NCBI GenBank assembly: GCA_035399845.1
Contig: DAOPJV010000023.1
Span: forward strand, 1 to 64,000
Origin: ECT2AJA-110-A sp035399845
GTDB lineage: Bacteria > Planctomycetota > Phycisphaerae > UBA1845 > UTPLA1
Reading direction: 5' to 3'
Length of the DNA: 64,000 nt
Numbering within the stretch: position 1 is the first letter of the stretch; the number at the start of each line of letters is the position of its first letter. The notes beneath the pieces are model-generated. The model ran no database searches. It was not told where the DNA came from and saw only the letters and a list, made by a program, of their open reading frames with translations. A program made the position numbers and the translations under genes. Below, one piece after another: positions 51,247-59,678 of the stretch.

Positions 51247-51933
51247 ATGAGACACAGAGTAGCCAAGAAGCATTTGTCCCGGACGGCGTCGCACCTCAAT
51301 GCGATGCGGCGCAACATGGCGCAGAGCCTGATTCAGCACGGCCAGGTCGAGACGACGCTGCCGAAGGCTCGCGAAACGCGTCGATTTGTCGAGAAGCTGA
51401 TCACGATCGCCCGGAAGGGCACGATCGACAGCCGACGTCGCGTCGAGGCCCTCCTGCGGGATCGCGCGATCATCGACGCCGAGCATCAGGACAAGTACGA
51501 CCAGATGACGGACGCCCAGCGGCACAAGGTCATGTACGCCCGTTCGGGCCGTCGGCATCGAACCGGCGCCGTGCCCGCGAGCTACAACAAGAACAAGATC
51601 CCGTTCGTCGCCCAGTCCGTCGTTCACAAGCTGATGACGGAAGTCGCGCCGACCTACAAGGATCGACCCGGCGGTTACACGCGGATCATCCGGCTGGCCA
51701 AGCGTCGCATCGGCGACAACGGCGAGCTGGCGATTCTTCAACTGGTCGACCCCAACGAGGCGCCGGCCGCAGGCGGCAAGAAGAAGTCCGTCGGTCAGCG
51801 GCGCGCCCGAATCAACGCCCGCATCGCCTACCTCGAGGGCAAGAAGCCTCGACGGAAGGCCGGCGGCAAGCAGGGTTCGGCGCCGCAGAAGGTCGACCCC
51901 GCGCCCGACGCGTCGGGCGGCGACGACGCGTGA
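51247..51933 (+). CDS. rplQ: 50S ribosomal protein L17 with long extension
   Basis: 228 residues where about 120 is usual. The conserved start is MRHRVAKKHLSRTASHLNAM and the core ends with RRIGDNGELAILQLV. An insertion of about 40 residues in the middle (from about 75) and a basic C-terminal tail of about 50 residues account for the extra length. L17 sits near the tunnel exit. Last gene of the cluster; a strong terminator follows. Confidence 0.94.
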   Translation: MRHRVAKKHLSRTASHLNAMRRNMAQSLIQHGQVETTLPKARETRRFVEKLITIARKGTIDSRRRVEALLRDRAIIDAEHQDKYDQMTDAQRHKVMYARSGRRHRTGAVPASYNKNKIPFVAQSVVHKLMTEVAPTYKDRPGGYTRIIRLAKRRIGDNGELAILQLVDPNEAPAAGGKKKSVGQRRARINARIAYLEGKKPRRKAGGKQGSAPQKVDPAPDASGGDDA

Positions 51934-51957
51934 TATAGTCTCCAGACGTCACATGTC

Positions 51958-52004
51958 GGGCGGGGCGGGCGATCAATTGACGCCCACCCCGCCCGTTTTT
52001 TTTT
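51958..52004 (+). terminator. Rho-independent terminator of the ribosomal cluster
   Basis: A 14-bp stem with one mismatch (GGGCGGGGCGGGCG with CGCCCACCCCGCCC), a 9-base loop and a run of nine T at 51996-52004. It lies 25 bases after the rplQ stop and is the clearest intrinsic terminator in the window. Confidence 0.92.
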
Positions 52005-52029
52005 GTCCGTCATCGCTGGCGAGGGCGAC

Positions 52030-52452
52030 ATGGCAATCGACTCCAACTGCATCTTCTGCAAAATTGCCTCGGGCGACATTCCGGCGGCGATTGTCTGGTC
52101 GTCGGACACCGCCGTCGCATTTCTCGATGTGAATCCGCTTGCCGAGGGGCACATTCTCCTGATTCCGCGCGCCCACTGCTCGGACTTCCGAGACTGCCCG
52201 GCGCAGCAGCTCGCCGATCTGATCGCGCCGCTGCCGACGCTGGTGGACGCGCTGATGACGGCGACCGGCGCCACGGGCGTCAACGTTCTTCAGAATACCG
52301 GCGCCTCCGCAGGCCAGGCGGTCTTCCATCTTCATATGCATCTCATTCCGCGCATCGACAGCGACTCTCTCGGCTATCGATGGAACGCCGGGACCTACAC
52401 GCCGGGGCGAGCGGACGAAATGCTCGCGGCCCTGAAGGCCGCGCTTGGCTGA
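52030..52452 (+). CDS. HIT-family nucleotide hydrolase or transferase
   Basis: 140 residues from ATG 52030, behind GAGGG. The histidine triad is HLHMHLIP near the C-terminal third, and CIFCKI with an AFLDVNPLAEGHILLIP stretch is typical of HinT-like proteins with zinc-binding residues. Such proteins hydrolyse nucleoside phosphoramidates or adenylated compounds; the exact substrate is unknown. The first gene after the ribosomal terminator and probably has its own promoter. Confidence 0.9.
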   Translation: MAIDSNCIFCKIASGDIPAAIVWSSDTAVAFLDVNPLAEGHILLIPRAHCSDFRDCPAQQLADLIAPLPTLVDALMTATGATGVNVLQNTGASAGQAVFHLHMHLIPRIDSDSLGYRWNAGTYTPGRADEMLAALKAALG

Positions 52453-52616
52453 AGCGCAAAGAGCGTCCACCAATTCCCGATTCGCGATACCATGTAACAA
52501 ACAGGCAATACGCCGCGAGGGCGCCTTGCGGCCCGTACGCGCGGCGCGCGACAATGGCGTCGATGGTATTGAATCCCGGCGCCCGGCTTGCGGTCGCGCA
52601 ACGGCGGAGGACTTCG

Positions 52617-55493
52617 ATGAAGCGAATTGGATGGGGACTGGCGGTCTGTGTCGTCTGCATGACAGGGCTCGCGCGAGCGGACATTGTAAACCCATATCGA
52701 TACGAGTCGTCCGGACGTTATTTCAACGATCTGCTCCGCCTGAAGTCGGGAGAGATGCGCGTCGGCAGGATCCTCGAGTGGGGGGATTCCGTTCGGGTCT
52801 ACAGCGCCGATGGCCATGCGGCAACGATCGACGCGCGCGAGGTCGATTGGATTCGGCTGCGCCGCGATGACGTCGCCGGGCGTCGATCGGCCGAGCCGGA
52901 TCTGACAGTGGCGTACGTCGAGCGACTTCCCCGGGTGTCGAGCTGGCAGGGCGCCGTGAGCCTGCGCGGCGGCTATCCGTCGATCGAAAAGGATCGGGCC
53001 GCTGTCTCGCGCGATCCCAATGAGGGCGACAACGTGACCTATCGCGTTCACGTTCTCAACGCCGGAAGCAAAGTGTCCGTACCCGTGGACTGCGAGGCGG
53101 ACATTGATGGGACGCCGCTCGGGACGAAAGTCCGCGTTCCCGGGATCGGACCGGGCCTGGAGTATGTCGCCGAATTCTCCGGACGCTGGTCGGCGGACGC
53201 GGACACGCTGACGATCTCGATCGACAAGGGCGCGACGCAGGTTGAGGCCTGTCGATGGAACAACACGCTCCGGGAGCCGGTTCACGGTCTCGCGACCGTC
53301 GCCGTTGTCTCGCGCGCCGACTATGTGGCGTTTCAGGAAACACAGAACCTGGTCGACTCATTCTGCTTTGAGGACTACGCCCAGTATCACATTCAGAGCC
53401 TGAACGCCCTGATGGCGGCGTCGGTCTATCCAGAGGCCCCGGAAGGTGTCCGCGAACGGCTTCGCCTGGATCGCATCGTCGTTGCGGAGACGCTGGATGA
53501 AGCCGCGGTGCGTCAGTCCCTTGTCGACGATCGCGGTCACGCGACCTACGACGCCCTCGTCGTTCTTGGAGCGAATCCGGGCGCGGAGCGCGGTACGGCG
53601 GCCGGGGCAATTGACGCGCTTCGCGTGGACTGGTCGGCGCTGAAACGGCTGGGCCTGGAGATCGGCCTGAGCGACGCGTCCGTCGATCGCACGCGGCTCG
53701 AGGAGTGCGGCGTCTATGATCGCTTTGGGCGTCCCGCAATGGTTCGACATCGTCCCGTCGGCGCCGAATCCCTCATGAACGAAGCCGGACCTTTCCGCCT
53801 CAGCGAGATTGAGGTGGCGCACCTCAATCGTGTCGTCGGCAAACCTCGAGGCCTGCGCGGAACCTATCGCTATCAGACGCCGGACAACGTTGTCGTTGAA
53901 GTTGTCGGCGCCAATGGCGCGCCCGTCGCGGGTGTTATCGTCGATGTCTTCCAGCTCGAGACTAACGCGTCGGGAGAAAGACGGATTGCGGGCCCAAGTG
54001 GCGTCGACCCATGGGTGTCCATGCAGACCGACGAGTCGGGCCGTGTTGCGTTGTTCAATCGGCCCTGCGCCGGCGGTCAGACGCCCGACGGATACGCGAT
54101 CAAGCCGAACCCGTTCGGTCAGATTGACCCCGACGGCGGCAACAGTCTGCTTCTGCTCCGGCTGCGTCAGGGCGCGGGCGCCCGCCAGGCGGAATCGTTC
54201 CGCTTCCTGCCGTTGTCCACGTGCAATCTCGCCTGCGTGCGGGGCGACACTCGCGACTTCGTCTTCCGCGTGGAGACACAGTTTCTCGACGTCAGCGGCG
54301 TGGAGATGGCGCAGTCGCCCTACGCGTTCTTTGTGATGCCGGACCGAACGACAGCGCATCCGGACCTGAGTGTCGCCTGGGCGATTCCGTCCAGTGTGGA
54401 TCTGAGCAGGATTTCGGAATATCGCCTCTATCGGCGCGTGGGCTTTGGCGCATCGGACACAAGCCCGTGGACGCTCGTGGAAACGGTTACCCAGCCGCCG
54501 AACGCCGGCGCCGCGAATTCATGCCCTCAACCCTACTTCGACGCGATGGCGTCGCACAGCGACGCCGGGCTCGATACGTGGTTTGCCGTGGCGATTGCCG
54601 ATCGCGAGAATCGCGAGGGACCGCTCTCCGAGCCCACTTTTCTTCCATTCGGCAGGCAATCGCACAAACTGGCGATTCGTGACAATACGGCGTTCATCAC
54701 GCTGTCGGGTTCGGGACCGGCGATGATGCTGTACTTCAACGCCGTCGCCGGCACGCAGGCCTACAAGCCTCAGACAGGGCGGTTTCCCGGTTACGAACCG
54801 CACTACGAGGGAATCGCCTTCGGCGAGCGCGGTCTGATCGTCACGGACCCGATCAATCACGTCCTCGCCGTGTACGACATCGGTCAGGAACGGCACGAGT
54901 TGATTCAGACGATTCCGCAGCGCTCGCAGTGGCCTGCGCCGCCGAGCTTCTTCGATGGCGAGTTCAACGCTCCCGCGGATGTGGCGTCGGACGCCAGGGG
55001 GAATCTCTACGTCGCGGATCGCGGGAACCATCGTGTTCAGATTCTCTCGGCGGACGGGGCGTACCGCGGGCTGCTGGATCCCGATTTCCGATTTCGGGCG
55101 CCACACGCGATCGCCTGCTCGAATCAGCGCATCTGCGTGACAGACGCCGCGGGCACGCGCGTGCGTGTGTACGATGTCAGCGGCGCCGAGCCGAAGTTCG
55201 AGCGTGAACTGCCGCCCCTCGTGGACGCGGATCGCGCCCTCGTGACGGAATCCGGCCAGATTCTGGTGACGGGTCGAACCTCCGCGGCCGGCGCCTGGGC
55301 CGTTCTGCGGTTCGCGCCGCAGGGCCAGCGTGTCGAATTGGTGGAAACGATTGAGGAAGCCGTGATGGGCCGGGTTCACGCGCCGCGCGGTCTCTGCCTG
55401 CATCCGGTCGATACGAAGCTGGCGTACTTCGTCAACGGGTTTCCGTTTGATGTGCGAATCGTTCGAATGGACGGCCAGCCGAGCGAAGAATAA
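52617..55493 (+). CDS. Large secreted protein with NHL-like repeats
   Basis: 958 residues from ATG 52617, 6 bases after GGAGG. A signal peptide ends near residue 22 (LARA). An early beta-sandwich-like domain (about 115-225) resembles CARDB-type adhesion modules (NEGDNVTYRVHVLNAG). A middle part carries a DUF-like region of unknown kind. The C-terminal third has NHL-like repeat units, for example APADVASDARGNLYVADRGN and NHRVQILSADG. NHL domains form beta-propellers used in recognition or lyase activity. Probably a periplasmic or surface protein; function unknown. It is convergent with the pseudokinase gene. Confidence 0.78.
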   Translation: MKRIGWGLAVCVVCMTGLARADIVNPYRYESSGRYFNDLLRLKSGEMRVGRILEWGDSVRVYSADGHAATIDAREVDWIRLRRDDVAGRRSAEPDLTVAYVERLPRVSSWQGAVSLRGGYPSIEKDRAAVSRDPNEGDNVTYRVHVLNAGSKVSVPVDCEADIDGTPLGTKVRVPGIGPGLEYVAEFSGRWSADADTLTISIDKGATQVEACRWNNTLREPVHGLATVAVVSRADYVAFQETQNLVDSFCFEDYAQYHIQSLNALMAASVYPEAPEGVRERLRLDRIVVAETLDEAAVRQSLVDDRGHATYDALVVLGANPGAERGTAAGAIDALRVDWSALKRLGLEIGLSDASVDRTRLEECGVYDRFGRPAMVRHRPVGAESLMNEAGPFRLSEIEVAHLNRVVGKPRGLRGTYRYQTPDNVVVEVVGANGAPVAGVIVDVFQLETNASGERRIAGPSGVDPWVSMQTDESGRVALFNRPCAGGQTPDGYAIKPNPFGQIDPDGGNSLLLLRLRQGAGARQAESFRFLPLSTCNLACVRGDTRDFVFRVETQFLDVSGVEMAQSPYAFFVMPDRTTAHPDLSVAWAIPSSVDLSRISEYRLYRRVGFGASDTSPWTLVETVTQPPNAGAANSCPQPYFDAMASHSDAGLDTWFAVAIADRENREGPLSEPTFLPFGRQSHKLAIRDNTAFITLSGSGPAMMLYFNAVAGTQAYKPQTGRFPGYEPHYEGIAFGERGLIVTDPINHVLAVYDIGQERHELIQTIPQRSQWPAPPSFFDGEFNAPADVASDARGNLYVADRGNHRVQILSADGAYRGLLDPDFRFRAPHAIACSNQRICVTDAAGTRVRVYDVSGAEPKFERELPPLVDADRALVTESGQILVTGRTSAAGAWAVLRFAPQGQRVELVETIEEAVMGRVHAPRGLCLHPVDTKLAYFVNGFPFDVRIVRMDGQPSEE

Positions 55494-55532
55494 CGCCGGA
55501 CGCGCTGCCCTGATCCCGCCAATCCCGTGCGC

Positions 55533-57935
55533 CTATCGCCTGAGGCGATCCAGTGTCGCCTGGGCGCGCTCCTGCGCCGGCGACGGCAGATTCGGGATGG
55601 CGGCCTCGAGCAGTTGAATCGCCTTCGCCGTGTCGCCCGATTCTGCGGCGCGCTCGGCGTTGACCACCATGGAGGCGGCTTCAAACGCCGGGCTGAGGCG
55701 CTCGAGCATTGCTCGCGCCTCATTCGACGGAACCTGCCACATCGAGTTTCGCAGGAGCCTCTGGCATGTCAGAAGATCGCCCAGCTTCAGGGCGTCCTCA
55801 GCCTCTCCAATCAGGCGGGCGGCCGTCGCAATGCGAAGGTTCTTTTCGATGTCGTCGTCAGGCTGCACGCTCAGCGCGGCCTTGTACTCAGCTTCGGCGC
55901 TGGCAAAGTCGCCCTCGCGGAGCGCTCGATCGCCTCGCATGCGATGATCCTGCTGGCGTTTGCCTTCGATGATCTTGTCCCTGAGGCGGCGAGCCTCGGC
56001 GATATCGCGAATTTTCATCGCGTCCTGGGCCTTGATAAGCGCCGTCTCCCAGTCCTTCTGCGCGATGGCGGTCTTCGTCGCTTCAACGGCCGCGTTGTAC
56101 TGCTGGTCTTCGCGCGTCTCATTCAACTTTCGATCGAGCGCGTCCGGGTCCATGCCCGCCTTCTCAGCGCTTTCGCGATACTCCGGCAGTGAAAGCTCGA
56201 CACGATCGAACTGGCCGCTCGCGATTTGCGCTTCGCTGGCCTGACCGATCCGAATCGCTTCCTGACGGTTCGCCATGATGTCGCGAATGTCCTGGATCTG
56301 GTGCGGCGGGGCGCCGTTGGTCTGCGCTTTCGACAGGGCCGACTCGGCGTCGGCGAAACGCTCGCTGTCGACCGCTTCGCGCGCATCGATCAGCAGCAGC
56401 GACCACCTGGCGGTCTCGTACAGATCTCGAAGCTTGGGTTGGTCCTCCGCAACCAGCATGATCTGGCGGAACTGGCGCCGGGCGGATTCATAGTCGCCGT
56501 CCTGGCGCGTTCGTTCAGCGGCGTCAACCAGCGTGGCGGTCGCGCGATATTCGGCGCCCGGATCCGTGATTCGATTGTACGACTGAACGGCGACAAACGT
56601 TGCGGTTCCGACAACGAGGATCCCCACGAACGCCGCAAACAGGACGCCGGGGCGATAGCGCTGCGGCTCCTCCGTCTCCGCCGGCGTGGGCGGGACGATC
56701 GGCGTCTTCGGCAGTCGCTTGCGTGGCGTGGAGTCCGGAGGCGTCAGCGTCACGTGCTGAGACACGACGGTTCGGGGCCGGGATTCGGGCGAGATGACCG
56801 GCACGGGGGGGCGCAGTCGCACGCGACGGCCCATTGGATGACGCATTTCCCTGTCGGGCTCGATCGCCGTTGTGGTTGTGGACTGATCCTCTCGAACAAG
56901 CCAGGCGAGCGACGTCTGCCGCGTCGGATCGGAATCCACGCGACGAATCTCCAGCACCTTGGGCCCCTCGTTCGCAATCGCTTTCGGTTCTTCCCGTCGG
57001 ATCGCGAGCTGCTTGTTGACGGTCCGCAGGATCTCCTGATACGTGCCGACGCGATCATCCGCGTCTTTCTTCGTCATGCTCTGCAGCAACTCCGACAGGG
57101 CGTCGCACACATCGGCGTTGAGCGCGCTGGCGGGCGGCAGATTCCTGTCGAGGTCGACGTGCCACGCCCGCCACTCGGATTCGTGTGGCTTGGGGGTGCC
57201 GAATTCGGATTCACACCATGTCTTCAGCGATGCGCGACCGACGCTGATTTCATAGAGCAGCATGCCGAAGGAGTAGATGTCGGCGCGACAGTCGCAGGGT
57301 TCGCCCAGGAGAATCTCCGGCGCGGCGTATTTGGCGTGCACCAGGGGGGGCGACACGGCGTCACCTTCGCGCGTCGCCGTGGAGAAGTTTGTCAGAATGA
57401 GCCGGCCGTTGGCGCCGACGAGCCAGTTGCCGGGCCACGCGTCGCGATGCACGATGCGCTCGAGCTGCAGCGCGCCGAGCGCCAGGCAGCCATGTCGGAG
57501 CATCTGCGGCACATCGGCCGCCGTGAAGGCGCGCTTGGAGATCAACATCTCCAGCCAGTCGCCTTCGATGTACTCCTCGGCGATGAAGAAGCCGTGCTCG
57601 TCGCCAATCAGTTCGTACACGTGTGTGACGTTGCGGGATCGTCCCGAGAGTCGGGCGAGCAGCTGCGCCTCGCGTTTGAAGTCACCGCAGGCGACGGGAT
57701 CGTCGATCAGCCCCGGCGAGAGCTGTTTCAGCGTGACGAGGCGATCGAGCATCGCGTCGCGCGCCTTGTAGACGATCGCGTTGTGCGTGCTGCGAATTCG
57801 TTCCAGAATGCGATATTTGCCAAGTCCCGTGCCAGTGACGAGTCCCGGCCGGCCTTCCGCCTGGAAGCGGATGACGGGCGCGTCGGTCTCCGTATGACCT
57901 TCCTGTGGCAATTCTGGATGTGGTCGATCTGTCAT
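55533..57935 (-). CDS. Membrane protein with degenerate Ser/Thr kinase domain and C-terminal TPR-like region
   Basis: 800 residues. Residues about 40-310 follow the kinase fold: the beta3 lysine K70 (TLKQL), helix-C Glu E89, HRDAWPGN at 163-170, APE at 205-207 and DIYSFGMLLYEI. Yet the glycine-rich loop is degenerate (RIRSTHNAIV), the HRD-loop Lys is missing, and the DFG motif is NFS at 183-185. It is probably a pseudokinase. A membrane helix at about 430-452 precedes TPR-like helical repeats outside. Start ATG 57935 chosen by homology; the frame continues upstream without support. Confidence 0.85.
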   Translation of the reverse strand: MTDRPHPELPQEGHTETDAPVIRFQAEGRPGLVTGTGLGKYRILERIRSTHNAIVYKARDAMLDRLVTLKQLSPGLIDDPVACGDFKREAQLLARLSGRSRNVTHVYELIGDEHGFFIAEEYIEGDWLEMLISKRAFTAADVPQMLRHGCLALGALQLERIVHRDAWPGNWLVGANGRLILTNFSTATREGDAVSPPLVHAKYAAPEILLGEPCDCRADIYSFGMLLYEISVGRASLKTWCESEFGTPKPHESEWRAWHVDLDRNLPPASALNADVCDALSELLQSMTKKDADDRVGTYQEILRTVNKQLAIRREEPKAIANEGPKVLEIRRVDSDPTRQTSLAWLVREDQSTTTTAIEPDREMRHPMGRRVRLRPPVPVISPESRPRTVVSQHVTLTPPDSTPRKRLPKTPIVPPTPAETEEPQRYRPGVLFAAFVGILVVGTATFVAVQSYNRITDPGAEYRATATLVDAAERTRQDGDYESARRQFRQIMLVAEDQPKLRDLYETARWSLLLIDAREAVDSERFADAESALSKAQTNGAPPHQIQDIRDIMANRQEAIRIGQASEAQIASGQFDRVELSLPEYRESAEKAGMDPDALDRKLNETREDQQYNAAVEATKTAIAQKDWETALIKAQDAMKIRDIAEARRLRDKIIEGKRQQDHRMRGDRALREGDFASAEAEYKAALSVQPDDDIEKNLRIATAARLIGEAEDALKLGDLLTCQRLLRNSMWQVPSNEARAMLERLSPAFEAASMVVNAERAAESGDTAKAIQLLEAAIPNLPSPAQERAQATLDRLRR

Positions 57936-58455
57936 ATGCGTTCGTCTCGACGGCGACAGCCGATCGAGCCCCCCCAGCAAGGATGAACTCCAGTATGTTG
58001 TTCCCCGCGAGGTTGAAGCGGCGGCTCGCAGTTGTCTCACGTCGCCATGTGTGCGACGTCATCGGCGCCCCCGAAGGCCGATGGTTCGACTGAGTCATGA
58101 AATCTCGATGAAGACGCTCGGGCTGTCGCGCCGGGCCTTCCTTCGAGCTCGATCCAGTCGTGGGCGAAACAACGGCAACTCCTGCCGCTTCAACTATTAA
58201 TGATATGTCGAGGGGCCCATCGGAGTCCAGCGATTGACTGGGAGGGGGCGCCGCCTTTGGGGACTGCGGCCGGTTGTGGTCCGAGATTGCCGGGAGCGAC
58301 ACGACATGGCGTCGCCACGAGTGGCACATTTGTCCAGTAATCCGCGAAGTTGGACCGCAATGCAATTGGCGGCTTGGCCATCGCGTCCTATCATGTTCTC
58401 GACATAATGTCAGAAATGGACGCGCCACGTCCGTCGCCGCTCACGGAGCCCACTC
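57936..58455. other. Gene-free divergent region
   Basis: About 520 bases between the pseudokinase gene and the RND adaptor gene. No supported gene; the only feature I can name is the promoter at 58366-58394. The long open frames are continuations of flanking genes. Confidence 0.6.
58366..58394 (+). promoter_or_regulatory. Probable promoter of the RND operon
   Basis: TTGGCG, a 17-base spacer and TATCAT, about 62 bases before the TTG start of the adaptor gene. Reasonable consensus match. Confidence 0.45.
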
Positions 58456-59676
58456 TTGTCCCGCTGGACCACGCTTGTCTGCCTTATCGTGATTTCTTCG
58501 ACGACGCCCGTATGGGCCCAGTTCGGCGGTCCCACTCGGGTCGAGGTCGAGACTGTGATTCGAAAGGAAGTCGCCCCCACGATCGAACTGGTGGGGACGC
58601 TGAGACCTCACCTGCGGTCCATTGTCGCCGCTGATGTGGACGGCCTCGTCGTCGAGATGCCGTTCGACTATGGCGCGACAGTGACGAAGGGCGATCCCGT
58701 CTGCATTCTGCGCGATGTCACGCGGCGTCTGGCGGTCGATCAGGCCAAAGCCGCCGCCGCGGCAATCGAAGGTGAACTTCAGGCGCGCGAGGCCGACGTG
58801 CGGAAGACCGCCTTCGAGCTCGAGCGGATCTCTCGACTGGCCAAGCTCGATCGGTCCAGCGACAAGGAGCGCGTGGACGCCGAAGCGGATCACGCCGCCG
58901 CCGAGGCCCGCGTCCGCCAGTCCCGGGCGCAGCTTGACGAAGCCCTCGCGCTGCTCGCGGTCGCTGAAGACAATCTGGCGCGCACACGAATTCCCGCGCC
59001 CTTCGACGGCGCCATTACGTCCAAGATGACGGAAGTGGGCCAGTGGGTGATGACGGGCGAGGCGACTGTGGAAATGGTGGACCTAAACACGGTCCGCGCC
59101 CGCGTGATGGTCCCGGAATCCGCCATCGCCTTCTGCACGCCGGGCGAGCCCGCGATGATCAGCGTGGACGCGCTGGGGCGGAGCTTTGAGGGCGCGATCT
59201 CCCGCGTCATTCCCGAGGCGGACCCACAGGCGAATACGTTTCCGACGGACATCGACATCCCCAATCCGGAGGGCGTCCTCAAGGCGGGCATGTTCGTTCG
59301 CGCCATGGCGCCGGCGGCCCCCAAGGCGTCGCGGCTCCTGGTTCCGAAGGACGCCGTCCTGCGCCGCGGGCCATCGTCGATCGCCTATGTTGTGCGCGGA
59401 TCGGACGAGAAGGGGTACACCGCGGACATCGCGCCCGTGAACGTTGTCGCCGAAGTCATGCAGTACCTCGCCGTCGAATCGCCGGCGCTGAAGAATGGCG
59501 ATCGTGTCGTCGTTCGCGGGAATGAGGGAATGCACGGTCCGGGGCCGATCGTCATTGTCTCGGGCGAACCGAAGGCGCGTCCGGCGGAGGCGCGCGATCA
59601 CTCGCGGGATGGCGAAGCGGCCGGCGTCCCGGGTAAGGCGTCGGCGGAGGCGTCCGCATCTGACGGCCGGCGGTAA
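58456..59676 (+). CDS. RND efflux periplasmic adaptor (membrane fusion protein)
   Basis: 406 residues from TTG 58456, 7 bases after GGAG. A signal peptide (CLIVISSTTPVWA) is followed by a lipoyl-like half (VAADVDGLVVEMPFDYGATV), a long coiled coil (residues about 95-170) and the second half LARTRIPAPFDGAITSKMTE. The C-terminal 40 residues are an Ala/Arg/Glu-rich extension. The adaptor links the inner-membrane pump to an outer-membrane channel; no TolC-like gene is present here. The pump gene begins two bases after its stop. Confidence 0.92.
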   Translation: MSRWTTLVCLIVISSTTPVWAQFGGPTRVEVETVIRKEVAPTIELVGTLRPHLRSIVAADVDGLVVEMPFDYGATVTKGDPVCILRDVTRRLAVDQAKAAAAAIEGELQAREADVRKTAFELERISRLAKLDRSSDKERVDAEADHAAAEARVRQSRAQLDEALALLAVAEDNLARTRIPAPFDGAITSKMTEVGQWVMTGEATVEMVDLNTVRARVMVPESAIAFCTPGEPAMISVDALGRSFEGAISRVIPEADPQANTFPTDIDIPNPEGVLKAGMFVRAMAPAAPKASRLLVPKDAVLRRGPSSIAYVVRGSDEKGYTADIAPVNVVAEVMQYLAVESPALKNGDRVVVRGNEGMHGPGPIVIVSGEPKARPAEARDHSRDGEAAGVPGKASAEASASDGRR

Positions 59677-59678
59677 AC

